Positions 49,668 to 59,376 of a stretch of DNA of 60,821 nt are shown here, piece by piece. Numbering within the stretch: position 1 is the stretch's first letter; the number at the start of each line of letters is the position of its first letter. The DNA lies in assembly GCA_015060455.1 (NCBI GenBank), contig SUYM01000020.1, positions 1-60,821 on the forward strand, read 5' to 3'. This stretch comes from Bacteroidales bacterium (GTDB lineage: Bacteria; Bacteroidota; Bacteroidia; Bacteroidales; UBA932). The position numbers were made by a program, and so were the translations under genes. The notes beneath the pieces are model-generated. The model saw only the letters and a list, made by a program, of their open reading frames with translations, was not told the origin of the DNA and did no database searches.

Positions 49668-51266
49668 TTACCACGCCCACTCAAAGCGAATGTCACGTGG
49701 GATACCTGCGCCGTTGACCTTCTCGATGTCGGCAGCGAGTGATTCGCGGATGCTGGCGTTCTTGGCGGAGTATTTCTGTGCGAACTCGAAGTTGCCCGTC
49801 GCCTGAGTCTCAAGAATGAGCGCTGCCCAAGCGTCGATGGCTGCTGCCGCCTTCTCGAAATCGATCACATATTTGCCTTCGGCATTACGTGTGAAAGCGC
49901 CGTAGTCTTCCATGAAGTTGTAACACATCATGTTGGCCTTGCCGTGTGAAGACGCGAATCCGAAGCGCACTGAGCGCACGATACCTGCTATGAATGTAGC
50001 GACAGACTGCTCTTTGGTGATGTCTGTGATCTCTCCCATATCGATGAGTCTGCTCACCATGAACAGGCCGAGGATATCAGCCTTTGCCTCTTCCCAGGTT
50101 GTCTTCTCCGATCCCATGGCTGCATCTACGGAACCCTTGCCGTTAACAGTCTGCTTCACACCGAGACCATGTGCCACCTCATGGAAGGTGACGTTCCAGA
50201 AGAACGCATCTGCACTGAGGTATTGGATCTGCTCAGGAGTCATGAGGACCTCTCCGATAGGCATCATGATCTTGTCGAACTTGGCCATCATGCTGTTGTA
50301 GAGTTGCAGGCGGCGTGTTCCTTTGAGAGCATGAACCCTCTCGTCGTTAGGAAGGTTGATGGCTATGGTCTTGCTGCCGGCATTGCAGTCTCCTGCATAG
50401 TAGATGGCATCATATACATTAAGGTCTGATGATGTTCCCGGAACAAAAGTCTTGTATTCCGGAGCACATGGAAGGACTTTCTGCAATTCAGGGAGCAGAC
50501 CTACATATTTTGCAAGGTTGGCGCTGCGCTTCTCGTCTTTGAGAAGGATGAATGCCTCGTATGCAGCCTTTGCCTCATAAAGATGGTCATCGTAGTTCTC
50601 GATAGGACCTACGACAAAGTCCATGTTACAGTCCTTCATATCCATCCATGCAAGGTCGCTGGCGAGATAATCATCAGTGCGGAAGGCCTTTACGCGCTCC
50701 ACGAGATAATTGCGCATGCCCTCGTTGTCTGTAAGTTCAATAGCCTGCTCCAGGAGAGTGCATGCCTTCTCGATTTCCTCCTTATACTCGTCACGATACC
50801 ATACTGTCTTGAGCGCACCGTTCTCGTCGCGGCGGATGACAGTGTAAAGGCTGAGTTTGTCAGGGTCTTCTAATGCCTCAAACTCCTCGGCGGTCATGTC
50901 CTGAGGATAGTACTGGCAGCCGAGAGGCTTTTCGCCATAGCCCTCGATGAATGGAGCGTTGTTGTCGAGGTGGTCCCATGCTCCGTAGTTGATGAGCGCA
51001 TATTGCTTCGCAGGACCGTCAGGAAGGTCTTCTATACGGCTCTTGTCTCCGAATGTCTGCTTCCAGAAGAGACCGTCCATGATGTCAGCCACCTCGCGGA
51101 AGATGGCAACTATCTTCTTGTCATTATCCGATAGAGCGTCATAAAGCGGCGAAGTTACCTCCACTACCGCATAACTTTCAACCTTTTCCTTCAGGGATTC
51201 GTCTGATTTTGTTGCGCAAGCGGTGATACCGATAGCCGTCATAATTATAAGTAATGTTTGTTTCAT
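49668..51266 (-). CDS. M49-like (dipeptidyl-peptidase III-related) zinc metallopeptidase lipoprotein
   Basis: A 532-residue exported lipoprotein (lipobox ITACA, Cys17). The zinc site is FHEVAHGLGV near 360 with the third ligand in WEEAKADILGLF about 35 residues later. The second-helix motif EEAKAD is that of the M49 family, but the first motif is HEVAH (HExxH) rather than the six-residue HExxGH of classical DPP III. Bacteroidota homologues are sometimes misnamed dihydrofolate reductase. A peptidase or related hydrolase at the outer membrane or periplasm is likely; the substrate is unknown. Confidence 0.78.
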   Translation of the reverse strand: MKQTLLIIMTAIGITACATKSDESLKEKVESYAVVEVTSPLYDALSDNDKKIVAIFREVADIMDGLFWKQTFGDKSRIEDLPDGPAKQYALINYGAWDHLDNNAPFIEGYGEKPLGCQYYPQDMTAEEFEALEDPDKLSLYTVIRRDENGALKTVWYRDEYKEEIEKACTLLEQAIELTDNEGMRNYLVERVKAFRTDDYLASDLAWMDMKDCNMDFVVGPIENYDDHLYEAKAAYEAFILLKDEKRSANLAKYVGLLPELQKVLPCAPEYKTFVPGTSSDLNVYDAIYYAGDCNAGSKTIAINLPNDERVHALKGTRRLQLYNSMMAKFDKIMMPIGEVLMTPEQIQYLSADAFFWNVTFHEVAHGLGVKQTVNGKGSVDAAMGSEKTTWEEAKADILGLFMVSRLIDMGEITDITKEQSVATFIAGIVRSVRFGFASSHGKANMMCYNFMEDYGAFTRNAEGKYVIDFEKAAAAIDAWAALILETQATGNFEFAQKYSAKNASIRESLAADIEKVNGAGIPRDIRFEWAW

Positions 51267-51296
51267 TGTTTATATCGTTGTGCTTATTGTTATCCT

Positions 51297-51446
51297 TGTC
51301 ATTCTTTCGCTGAAGCTCAAGCGACTTTGTCGATTACTGAACGAAGTGAAGAATCTGTAAAACACCTCGCCTTACAGATCCTTCACTTCACTTCGTTCCG
51401 TTCAGGATGACAATGTCAGTCTTTCCGTTCAGGATGACAATGTCAA
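51297..51446. repeat. Dispersed repeats between tpiA and the M49 gene
   Basis: TTGTCATTCTTTCGCTGAAGC is followed by a composite GAACGAAGTGAAGAATCTGTAA module, an inverted copy, and two tandem CCGTTCAGGATGACAATGTCA units that abut the tpiA stop codon. Confidence 0.8.
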
Positions 51447-52199
51447 TTAGAATGATGTAGCGATGCCGATGAAGTCCTCAGCCTTGAGGGCAGCACCTCC
51501 GATAAGACCACCGTCAATGTCTGGACATGCGAAAAGTTCCTTGGCGTTTGATGGCTTGCATGAACCGCCGTAGAGGATGGAAATCTCCTCTGCAAGTGCG
51601 CCGAACTTTTCAGCAAGCACCTTGCGGATCTCAGCGTGGATCTCCTGTGCCTGCTCAGCAGTTGCAGTGAGACCTGTTCCGATAGCCCAGACCGGCTCGT
51701 ATGCCACGATCACCTTTGACATTTCCTCAGCGGTGAGTTCGAAAAGAACATTCTTTACCTGAGCGGTAACAACCTCGAAATGACGGCCCTCAACGCGCTC
51801 CTCCTTCTTCTCGCCGATGCAGAAGATTGGAGAAAGACCCTGTGCAAGAGCAAGTTTCACCTTGGTTACAAGAGTTGCATCAGTCTCTCCGTAGTACTCT
51901 CTTCTCTCTGAGTGACCGAGGATTACATACTCAGCGCCAAGACCTGCGATCATGTTCACTGCCACCTCGCCGGTGTATGCTCCCTTCTCATGGTCAGCGC
52001 AGTTCTGTGATGAAAGACCTACTGCTGTCCCCTTTACCACCTCTGCTACGGGATAAAGGTGAGTGAATGGCGGTGCAATGATAAGTTTTACGTCAGCCGG
52101 CACCTCAGCCGCTGCTGCTACTACTGCCTTTGCGAGTTCTACGCCCTCTGCAACTGTTGTGTTCATCTTCCAGTTGCCTGCTACAATGTGTTTTCTCAT
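51447..52199 (-). CDS. tpiA: Triosephosphate isomerase
   Basis: Glycolytic isomerase of dihydroxyacetone phosphate and glyceraldehyde 3-phosphate. 250 residues with Lys11 (GNWKMN), the catalytic His in [10 protein letters not shown], Glu in [12 protein letters not shown] and the phosphate loop LYGGS. A consensus -7 box lies 38 bp upstream. The 3' end touches a repeat. Confidence 0.96.
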   Translation of the reverse strand: MRKHIVAGNWKMNTTVAEGVELAKAVVAAAAEVPADVKLIIAPPFTHLYPVAEVVKGTAVGLSSQNCADHEKGAYTGEVAVNMIAGLGAEYVILGHSERREYYGETDATLVTKVKLALAQGLSPIFCIGEKKEERVEGRHFEVVTAQVKNVLFELTAEEMSKVIVAYEPVWAIGTGLTATAEQAQEIHAEIRKVLAEKFGALAEEISILYGGSCKPSNAKELFACPDIDGGLIGGAALKAEDFIGIATSF

Positions 52200-52237
52200 T
52201 TTCTATAAAGTTTTGATTGATTTTCTATAAGCGGCCG

Positions 52238-52245
52238 CAAATTTA
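52238..52245 (-). promoter_or_regulatory. -7 box of tpiA
   Basis: TAAATTTG on the minus strand, 38 bp upstream of the tpiA start; no clear -33 element. Confidence 0.5.
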
Positions 52246-52273
52246 CAATAAATTTTCCGGCTGACAATACGGT

Positions 52274-53107
52274 TTAGAGTTCCTTGATGCCCATTTCGGT
52301 CATAATCTCCCTTGCTCTCAGCGGCTTGTCTGTGGTGAGCATGTCAATCTTCATGTTGAGGATAGCCCTCATGTCGCCATCTTTGTTGACTGTCCATGAA
52401 TTTGTGCTCATTCCGAGCCTGCGGGCGTTTGCAACCCATTTCTTGTTCACTTTCAGGACTGAGTACTTATAGTCGATGCCGCGTATTCCTGCTTTCTTTA
52501 CAGCAGCCGGCTTCAGGTCTCCGTTGAGATACTGCACGTCAAATTCAGGGAGGAGTTGTGCCAGTCTTTCGCAGATATATTTGCTGAATGATATGAACAT
52601 CACGCGAGATGGGTCAAGCAGTCCGTGCTCCTTCAGTTTTGCGATAGTAAGATTGACGAAAATCTCCTCCACCTCATCACATGAGTGCTTCTTGAGTTCA
52701 TAGACGAGCATTGTTTCAGGACATTTCTTTCCCTGTTCGAGATATTGGTCAAGTGTAGGGATTGGCTCTCCGTTCTTCAGTCTGTAATACTTGAAATCTT
52801 CGTATGGATTCTTTTCTATCGATCTTCCTTCAACCTTGCCGTCATGGAATACGAGCAGGACGCTGTCCGCTGTCATATTCACATCGAATTCACTGCCCCA
52901 GAAGCCGTTTTCCTGTGCGCAGATAAGTGATGCCAGCGAGTTCTTTGCGTAGCCGGCCTTCTCGCAGTTCCAGAAACCTCTGTGAGCGACGATTCCTGTC
53001 TGGGTGTTTTTATGGTTACGGACTTTCTTCTGAGCATTTGCCTCATAAAGCGGTGCTGCCATCATCAAGACAGCGAGGAATGCAGTGATTTTGAGTTTCA
53101 TATTCAT
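52274..53107 (-). CDS. Glycerophosphodiester phosphodiesterase family protein
   Basis: Exported hydrolase of 277 residues cleaving glycerophosphodiesters to glycerol phosphate and an alcohol, or a relative. A signal peptide (MKLKITAFLAVLMMAAPLYE) is followed by the GDPD opening GIVAHRGFWN, the metal and substrate motif EFDVNMTADSVLLVFHDGKVEG and C-terminal STNSWTVNKDGDM. Start 53107 (MNMKLK) or 53101. Divergent from pgi. Confidence 0.88.
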   Translation of the reverse strand: MNMKLKITAFLAVLMMAAPLYEANAQKKVRNHKNTQTGIVAHRGFWNCEKAGYAKNSLASLICAQENGFWGSEFDVNMTADSVLLVFHDGKVEGRSIEKNPYEDFKYYRLKNGEPIPTLDQYLEQGKKCPETMLVYELKKHSCDEVEEIFVNLTIAKLKEHGLLDPSRVMFISFSKYICERLAQLLPEFDVQYLNGDLKPAAVKKAGIRGIDYKYSVLKVNKKWVANARRLGMSTNSWTVNKDGDMRAILNMKIDMLTTDKPLRAREIMTEMGIKEL

Positions 53108-53126
53108 TTCTTTTTGTATTATCCTA

Positions 53127-53134
53127 CAAACTTA
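53127..53134 (-). promoter_or_regulatory. -7 box of the GDPD gene
   Basis: TAAGTTTG on the minus strand, about 20 bp upstream of the start. Confidence 0.55.
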
Positions 53135-53162
53135 CATAAAATCCGCCATATGCCAATAAATA

Positions 53163-53194
53163 TTGTGATGTTTTCTTAAAAATGACTAACTTTG
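53163..53194 (+). promoter_or_regulatory. Promoter of pgi
   Basis: TTG (53163-53165), 21 bp and TAACTTTG (53187-53194). The start of pgi is 48 bp further. Confidence 0.7.
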
Positions 53195-53242
53195 CAAGGA
53201 TGCTCCAAGGCATATTTGAATTGAAAATTAAACATCATAATT

Positions 53243-54586
53243 ATGGTAAAGGTAAATCTCGGAGGTTGCATCTCCTTTGTAAAAGATGCAGACTACAAGG
53301 CTAATGTAGAAAAGGCGCTTGCTGCCCTTGAAGTTCTTGAAAATGAGACTGGTAAGGGTAATGATTTCCTCGGTTGGAAACATCTTCCGTCACAGACTCT
53401 TGCAAGCGGACTCGTTGCTGAGTGCGAGGCGGTAAGGGACGCATGGAAGTCAAAGAATATTGACCTGGTGGTCGTTATCGGCATCGGCGGTTCATACCTC
53501 GGTGCGAAGTGTGCTCTCGAAGCCCTTTCACACCAGTTCGCGAAGCAACTCAAGAACAAGGGCGAGGCTCCTGAAATCGTGTTTGCCGGTCAGAACCTTT
53601 CTGAGGAATATATGTGCGAACTCATGGATCTCGTACAGGAGAGAAATGCAGCATGCGTGGTCATCTCTAAGTCAGGTACTACTACCGAGCCTGCTGTGGC
53701 TTTCCGTCTTATCAAGAAATATCTTGAGGATACATACGGAAAGGCAGAGGCTGCAGAGCGTATCGTTGCTGTTACCGACAAGGCCCGTGGCGCGCTCAAG
53801 GGACTTGCTACTCAGGAAGGTTACAAGACTTTCGTCATCGAGGATAATGTAGGAGGCCGTTTCTCAGTGCTCACTCCGGTAGGCATCCTTCCTATCGTGC
53901 TTGCAGGCTTCGATATGAACGCCATGCTCAAGGGCGCTCTTGAAATGGAGGAACTTTGCGCAAAGCCATGCGGCGAGTGCAACCCTGCAATCCAGTATGC
54001 TGCAATGCGTAACGCTCTCTATGCTCAGGGCAAGAAGATCGAGATTCTCGTAGCATATAACCCTAAACTTACCTTCCTCGGCGAGTGGTGGAAGCAACTT
54101 TACGGAGAGTCGGAGGGCAAGGACGGTCTCGGCATCTTCCCTGCATCAGTGAACTTCACCACCGACCTTCACTCTATGGGTCAGTATATCCAGGACGGCG
54201 AGCGCACCCTCATGGAGACAGTCGTTTCAGTTCAGAAGAGTAACCGCTCTATGCTCATCGAGAACGATCCTCAGAACCTCGACGGTCTTAACTTCCTGTC
54301 AGGCAAGCATGTGGAGGAGTGCAACGCAATGGCGGAACTCGGAACAAAACTTGCTCATATCGACGGCGGCGTGCCTCAGATCTCGCTCAGCATCGAGTGC
54401 ATCAACGAGTACAACCTCGGAGCCCTCTTCTATTTCTTCGAGAAGGCTTGCGGCATCAGCGGTTATATGCTCGGTGTCAATCCATTCGACCAGCCTGGCG
54501 TTGAGGCATACAAGAAGAACATGTTCGCCCTCCTCGGCAAGCCTGGCTATGAGGCTCAGGCAGAGGCGCTCAGGGCAAGACTTTAA
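53243..54586 (+). CDS. pgi: Glucose-6-phosphate isomerase
   Basis: Interconverts glucose 6-phosphate and fructose 6-phosphate. 447 residues, the shorter bacterial type, with [19 protein letters not shown], the [16 protein letters not shown] sugar-phosphate loop, [14 protein letters not shown] and [17 protein letters not shown] near the end. The start is clear. uvrA follows after 6 bp. Confidence 0.96.
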   Translation: MVKVNLGGCISFVKDADYKANVEKALAALEVLENETGKGNDFLGWKHLPSQTLASGLVAECEAVRDAWKSKNIDLVVVIGIGGSYLGAKCALEALSHQFAKQLKNKGEAPEIVFAGQNLSEEYMCELMDLVQERNAACVVISKSGTTTEPAVAFRLIKKYLEDTYGKAEAAERIVAVTDKARGALKGLATQEGYKTFVIEDNVGGRFSVLTPVGILPIVLAGFDMNAMLKGALEMEELCAKPCGECNPAIQYAAMRNALYAQGKKIEILVAYNPKLTFLGEWWKQLYGESEGKDGLGIFPASVNFTTDLHSMGQYIQDGERTLMETVVSVQKSNRSMLIENDPQNLDGLNFLSGKHVEECNAMAELGTKLAHIDGGVPQISLSIECINEYNLGALFYFFEKACGISGYMLGVNPFDQPGVEAYKKNMFALLGKPGYEAQAEALRARL

Positions 54587-54592
54587 TAATTG

Positions 54593-57454
54593 ATGACCGA
54601 AGAAGGAAACATCATAATCCATAAGGCCAGGGTGAACAACCTGAGGGATGTCACCGTGGAAATTCCTCGTGGGAAATTTACAGTCATTACGGGTATCTCA
54701 GGCTCGGGGAAATCCTCCCTGGCCTTTGATACCCTTTTCGCCGAAGGACAGCGCCGTTTTGCGGAAAGTCTGTCTTCGTACGCCCGTCAGTTCCTCGGAA
54801 GAATGTCGAAACCGGACGTGGAACTGATTGAGGGCATTCCTCCTGCCATAGCCATAGAGCAGAAGGTGAATACACGCAATCCTCGCTCTACCATTGCCAC
54901 CAGCACGGAAATATATGATTATCTTCGGATGATATTCGCCCGCATCGGCAGGACTTATTCTCCGGTTTCGGGAGAGGAGGTCAAGTGCCATACGGTGTCT
55001 GATGTGATGAGCCATATATATGAGGGTCAGGCAGATACGATATATATTCTGTCGGATTTACGATGGTCGGAACGAGAGGACAAGGTGGAACTTATGCTTC
55101 GTCTGAAGGAGGAGGGATTCTCGCGTTTCTTCACTGATGCTCCTGTGAGGATTGAGGAGGTGATGAAAAAGGCTGAAAGCGGGGATTATCCGTCGGAACT
55201 ATACCTTCTTGTGGACCGTGTCCGCAAGCCGAAGGAGGATGACGAGGACACAAGGACAAGGCTCCTTGCCTCGGTTGATACGGCTTTTGCAAAGGGTCAG
55301 GGGACGATGTATGTGAGGAAGGAGATTCCCGGTCAAGCCGGGAATGACGGTCAGGCCGGGAATGACGGGGTGACCGTAGAAACGAAGCAGTTCATAAATC
55401 GTTTCGAGGCAGACGGCATGACCTTTCAGCATCCTGATGAATATCTGTTCAGTTTCAACAGCCCGCTGGGTGCCTGCCCTGTGTGCGGCGGTCTTGGAAA
55501 GATCATAGGCATTAGCGAGGACCTTGTGATTCCGGACAAGAGCAAGACCATATATGACGGAGCCATCGCATGTTGGAGAGGCGAGAAGATGGGCTGGTTC
55601 AAGGACTTGATAGTTCGCAACAGCATAAAGTTCGATATACCTATATTCGAGCCATACTGCAATCTGAGCCAGGAGGTCAAGGATAAACTCTGGAAAGGAT
55701 GTCCGGCTGAGACTGAGGAAGAAAGCATAGTGGGTATAAATGAGTTCTTCAAATGGGTGGAGGCCAACAGATACAAGGTGCAGTACAAATATATGCTGAA
55801 CCGTTATTCCGGAAAGACCGTCTGTCAGGAGTGCGGGGGCAGCAGACTGCGTAAGGAGGCTCTCTATGTGAAGGTGGGAGGGAAGAATATCCATGAACTT
55901 CTGTGCATGAATGTGGATAGTCTTCTGGATTTCATGCAGAATATTTCACTGGAAGAGAATGACCGCAGGATAGCGTCAAAGGCCATCGAGGAGATAGTTT
56001 CGCGTCTGAAATATATACAGGATGTGGGACTTGGCTATCTCACGCTCGACCGCACCTCAAACACATTGTCAGGAGGCGAGAGCCAGAGAATCAATCTCGT
56101 GACTGCGCTCGGAAGTTCGCTGGTAGGTTCGCTATATATACTTGATGAGCCGAGTATAGGGCTTCATTCGCGTGATACTCAGAGACTTATTGCTGTGCTC
56201 AAACGCCTGCGTGACATAGGTAACACAGTGGTGGTCGTGGAGCATGACGAGGAGATAATGAGGGCTGCCGACCTGCTTATAGATATAGGACCGAAGGCCG
56301 GTGTCAACGGTGGTGAAATTGTGTATCAGGGCGTGATAGGGGACTATGTCGAGCCACAGGAACAGGAAAGGTCATTGACGCTGCAATATCTTGAAGGTCA
56401 GCGTAAGAGATATAAGAGAAAGATGCGTTCATGGGACTATTTCATAAAGGTGGAAGGTGCTATGGAGCATAATCTCAAGGATATAGATGTCACCTTCCCT
56501 CTGGGAGTATTGACGGTGGTGACAGGAGTGAGCGGAAGCGGCAAGTCTTCGTTGGTGGGAGATATTCTTTATCCGGCGATGTACCGTCATATAAATCAGG
56601 CAGGAGCCGCACCGGGAACATTCAGGGGACTTTCCGGCAACCTTGACCGCATAACCCAGGTCGAATATGTGGATCAGAATCCGATAGGCAAGAGTTCCCG
56701 TTCCAACGCCGTTACCTATCTGAAAGTATATGACGATATCCGCAAACTTCTTTCAGAGCAGCAATATGCGAAGATGAATGGCTTCACGCCTTCGCATTTT
56801 TCCTTCAATATCGACGGAGGACGTTGCCCTGAGTGTCAGGGTGAGGGCTTTGTGAAGATAGGCATGCAGTTCATGGCCGATGTCACCATGGTCTGTGAGG
56901 CTTGCGGAGGCCGCCGCTTCAAGCCGGAGATATTGGAGGTGCGGTATAAGGACAGGAATATTGACGACATCCTGAATATGAGTGTTCAGGAGGCTATTGA
57001 TTTCTTTGGCTCCCAGGACGATCCGACCGCAAAGAGGATAGCGGAGAGGTTGCAGCCGCTGGTGGATGTCGGACTGTCATATATAAAGTTGGGGCAGAGC
57101 AGCAGTACGCTCTCCGGTGGTGAAAGTCAGCGCATCAAGTTAGCCTATTTCCTCTCCATGAATGATACCGGCGTACGTCCGACCAGGAAGCAGCGCATCC
57201 TTTTCATATTCGATGAGCCTACGACGGGTCTTCATTTCTATGATGTGGAAAAGTTGCTCAGGTCGTTCGATGCCCTGCTGGCAAACGGACATACGATTGT
57301 GGTGGTGGAGCATAATCCGGATGTGATAAGTGTCGCGGACTGGGTCATCGACCTTGGACCTGAGGCCGGAGACGGGGGTGGAAAACTGGTGTTTGCCGGC
57401 ACTCCGGAGGACTTGAAGAAATGTAAGGCTTCATATACTGCAAAATATTTATAA
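54593..57454 (+). CDS. uvrA: Excinuclease ABC subunit A
   Basis: Damage-recognition ATPase of nucleotide excision repair, 953 residues. Two ABC modules have Walker A ISGSGKSS near 35 and VSGSGKSS near 645, and two LSGGESQRI signatures. The zinc modules CPVCGGLG with CQECGG, and CPECQGEG with CEACGG, are present. Residues about 243-259 ([17 protein letters not shown]) are an in-frame repeat-derived insertion. ATG 54593 is preferred over TTG 54590. It closely follows pgi. Confidence 0.96.
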   Translation: MTEEGNIIIHKARVNNLRDVTVEIPRGKFTVITGISGSGKSSLAFDTLFAEGQRRFAESLSSYARQFLGRMSKPDVELIEGIPPAIAIEQKVNTRNPRSTIATSTEIYDYLRMIFARIGRTYSPVSGEEVKCHTVSDVMSHIYEGQADTIYILSDLRWSEREDKVELMLRLKEEGFSRFFTDAPVRIEEVMKKAESGDYPSELYLLVDRVRKPKEDDEDTRTRLLASVDTAFAKGQGTMYVRKEIPGQAGNDGQAGNDGVTVETKQFINRFEADGMTFQHPDEYLFSFNSPLGACPVCGGLGKIIGISEDLVIPDKSKTIYDGAIACWRGEKMGWFKDLIVRNSIKFDIPIFEPYCNLSQEVKDKLWKGCPAETEEESIVGINEFFKWVEANRYKVQYKYMLNRYSGKTVCQECGGSRLRKEALYVKVGGKNIHELLCMNVDSLLDFMQNISLEENDRRIASKAIEEIVSRLKYIQDVGLGYLTLDRTSNTLSGGESQRINLVTALGSSLVGSLYILDEPSIGLHSRDTQRLIAVLKRLRDIGNTVVVVEHDEEIMRAADLLIDIGPKAGVNGGEIVYQGVIGDYVEPQEQERSLTLQYLEGQRKRYKRKMRSWDYFIKVEGAMEHNLKDIDVTFPLGVLTVVTGVSGSGKSSLVGDILYPAMYRHINQAGAAPGTFRGLSGNLDRITQVEYVDQNPIGKSSRSNAVTYLKVYDDIRKLLSEQQYAKMNGFTPSHFSFNIDGGRCPECQGEGFVKIGMQFMADVTMVCEACGGRRFKPEILEVRYKDRNIDDILNMSVQEAIDFFGSQDDPTAKRIAERLQPLVDVGLSYIKLGQSSSTLSGGESQRIKLAYFLSMNDTGVRPTRKQRILFIFDEPTTGLHFYDVEKLLRSFDALLANGHTIVVVEHNPDVISVADWVIDLGPEAGDGGGKLVFAGTPEDLKKCKASYTAKYL
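55322..55370. repeat. Repeat inserted in frame in uvrA
   Basis: ATTCCCGGTCAAGCCGGGAA followed by two GGTCA(A/G)GCCGGGAATGACG-type units. CCCGG/CCGGG pairs as a hairpin and the unit has duplicated once in tandem, keeping the frame. Confidence 0.75.
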
Positions 57455-57458
57455 TGAC

Positions 57459-57622
57459 GTCACGTCATTGCGAGCGAATGCGAAAGTAATCGACGAAGTC
57501 GCTGAAGCGAATGCGAAAGTAATCGACGAAGTCGCTGAAGCGAATGCGAAAGTAATCGACGAAGTCGCTGAAGCGAATGCGAAAGTAATCGACGAAGTCG
57601 CTGAAGCGAATGCGAAAGAATC
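57459..57622. repeat. 33-bp tandem repeat upstream of the CCDC81-like gene
   Basis: Units of GCGAATGCGAAAGTAATCG plus ACGAAGTCGCTGAA start at 57474, 57507, 57540 and 57573, with a partial copy at 57606. Flanks CGTCATTGCGAGC and GCGAAAGAATCT show that a single dispersed element was internally amplified. The frame stays open (ANAKVIDEVAE repeated) but the gene promoter lies downstream, so it is not thought to be translated. Confidence 0.88.
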
Positions 57623-57635
57623 TAAAAAAACTATT

Positions 57636-57643
57636 TATCTTTG
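57636..57643 (+). promoter_or_regulatory. -7 box of the CCDC81-like gene
   Basis: TATCTTTG matches TAnnTTTG and lies 19 bp before ATG 57663, after the repeat. Confidence 0.6.
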
Positions 57644-57662
57644 TGAGATAAACTGTAAACCT

Positions 57663-58529
57663 ATGGATATTGATCTTTTGTCAAAAATGGTCAAGGAACT
57701 GATTCTTGACAACGATAGAGTGGTGCTTCCGGGCTTCGGGGCATTTGTTGCAGAGATAGTCCCTTCGACATTTTCTGACAAGGGCTATACGATCAACCCG
57801 CCTTACCGCAAACTTTATTTCAGGACCGGTACCCAGGAGGATTCCGCTCTTGTGGAGTTCTATGCGCGTTCCAATGATGTGGATCTCGCTGTGGCATATA
57901 AGGTTGTCAGTGATTTCGTGGCGGAGTTGAAGACGGTTCTTTTCAGCAGGAAGACAGTCATATTCCCCGGTCTTGGCCGTCTCAGGGCGACAAAGGAGAA
58001 TGCTGTCTTTTTTGTGGCTGACGAGGATATGGATATCTATCCGGACGGTTTCGGGCTGGAACCTATATCGCTCAAAACGCATGTGGAGACCCCTCAGGAG
58101 ATATCTGAGGCTGTGGCACAGTTGAAGGCCATTGTGGAGGAACCGGTGGTGGAAGAAACCGTTGCCGAGCAGGTGGAGGAGCCGGTGGTGGAAGAAATGC
58201 CTGTGGAAGAGCCTGTGGAAGAGCCTGTGGCGGAAGAACAGCCGATGGAAATACCTGTCGCAGAGGAGATTGCAGAACCTGTTGAAGAGGAGATTGCAGA
58301 ACCTGTCGCTGAACCTGTCGCTGAGGAGGTGGAGGCCGTTCCGGAAACCGTAACTGGACAGAAGAAACCTTCTGCCGGGAGGACAGTGCTTATAATCCTC
58401 ATATCCATAATAATTCTTGCCCTGCTTCTTTTGGGTGCGTTCATGGCAGTCGCACATTGGGCTCCGGAATATCTTGACACACTGCTTTACACTCCGGAAG
58501 AACTTGAAATATTGAATTATAAATTATAA
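57663..58529 (+). CDS. HU/CCDC81-like N-terminal domain protein with C-terminal membrane anchor
   Basis: A 288-residue protein whose first 140 residues (MDIDLLSKMVKELILDNDRV, LPGFGAFVAEIVPSTFSDKG, FPGLGRLRATKENAVFF) resemble the paired HU-like CCDC81 domains that Bacteroidota place at the N-terminus of membrane-linked proteins, often with SPOR domains. A Val/Glu/Pro tract (about 155-240, EEPVVEE repeats) follows, then one membrane helix (LIILISIIILALLLLGAFMA) and a 25-residue tail. There is no SPOR domain. The N-terminus is probably cytoplasmic, perhaps linking DNA or peptides to the membrane; that role is a guess. ATG 57663 was chosen because the -7 box and repeats lie upstream. Confidence 0.78.
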   Translation: MDIDLLSKMVKELILDNDRVVLPGFGAFVAEIVPSTFSDKGYTINPPYRKLYFRTGTQEDSALVEFYARSNDVDLAVAYKVVSDFVAELKTVLFSRKTVIFPGLGRLRATKENAVFFVADEDMDIYPDGFGLEPISLKTHVETPQEISEAVAQLKAIVEEPVVEETVAEQVEEPVVEEMPVEEPVEEPVAEEQPMEIPVAEEIAEPVEEEIAEPVAEPVAEEVEAVPETVTGQKKPSAGRTVLIILISIIILALLLLGAFMAVAHWAPEYLDTLLYTPEELEILNYKL

Positions 58530-58537
58530 TGATGTAT

Positions 58538-58617
58538 AAAAATAACCTGCATAATATGCGACCATTTGCCCGGATAGGGTCGCGAAGCGATTGGAAGCGA
58601 TGACGCTGGTTATTTTT
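58538..58617 (+). terminator. Long structured hairpin, possible terminator
   Basis: AAAAATAACC (58538-58547) pairs with GGTTATTTTT (58608-58617), and within it GCGACC pairs with GGTCGC. The T-rich 3' side (TTATTTTTAATTTT) would terminate transcription on the plus strand. Confidence 0.6.
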
Positions 58618-58641
58618 AATTTTCATGAAATAGAATTTACG

Positions 58642-59376
58642 ATGATAAAGCATATACAGAATTTCACTATTCCATGCTATAATACGGATGCGTCATGGCG
58701 ACTCAAACCGGCAGCATTCATGGACCTTGCACAGGAGGCCGCCGGTCTGCATGCCGTACATCTCGGTTTCGGATATGACGATCTGATAAAGAAACATACA
58801 GCATGGATACTATCCCGTGTGAACGTGAAATTCATAGACACTCCGCTGTGGCGTGAGGATATGACACTGACCACATGGCACAAGGGCTTCAACCGCCTTT
58901 TCTTTCTGCGCGACTTTGTCATGACAGACAGTAAGGGACGTGAGAGGGTGAAGGCTACCACCTCATGGCTTGTGCTTGATCTGGAATCACGCAACATGGT
59001 ACGTGATCCGGGCCTTGTCGAGGAAGGTACCATCTGTACTGAAAATGCCGTAGAGATTCCTGCTGACAAGATACGCATGCCGCGTGATGTTGAGGCGGTG
59101 CCTGTGTATGAGCATGTTGTGGGTTATTCCGATGTGGATATGCTCGGTCATGCGAACAATGCAATGTATATGCAGTGGGCGATGGATGCCGTTGATTATG
59201 AGATTGCATCCAAGTCTCCAGTGAAGGAGTTCACCATCAACTTCAACAAGGAGATCAAGGCGGGCGAAAAGGTTATTCTTTATCGTGCCATAGTCAATAA
59301 GGAAGACGGCATGCATGTATATATAGAAGGAAGGACTGAGGCTGCCTCATCGTTCTGTGTGGAAATAATATTCTGA
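58642..59376 (+). CDS. Acyl-[acyl-carrier-protein] thioesterase
   Basis: Hydrolyses acyl-ACP to release fatty acids. The 244 residues form two hot-dog domains: residues 1-130 (FMDLAQEAAGLHAVHLGFGY, AWILSRVNVKFIDTPLWRED) and 150-244 (VGYSDVDMLGHANNAMYMQW with the catalytic Asp/His/Asn set). It resembles bacterial FatA/FatB relatives. ATG 58642 fits; the frame is open to 58591 inside the hairpin. The stop overlaps the Nudix gene by 1 nt. Confidence 0.9.
   Translation: MIKHIQNFTIPCYNTDASWRLKPAAFMDLAQEAAGLHAVHLGFGYDDLIKKHTAWILSRVNVKFIDTPLWREDMTLTTWHKGFNRLFFLRDFVMTDSKGRERVKATTSWLVLDLESRNMVRDPGLVEEGTICTENAVEIPADKIRMPRDVEAVPVYEHVVGYSDVDMLGHANNAMYMQWAMDAVDYEIASKSPVKEFTINFNKEIKAGEKVILYRAIVNKEDGMHVYIEGRTEAASSFCVEIIF

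Noticed and set aside
57468..57662. N-terminal ANAKVIDEVAE repeats as part of the CCDC81-like protein.
   Set aside because: The -7 box at 57636-57643 and the usual domain start at MDIDLL place the start at 57663; only a TTG could start the longer form.
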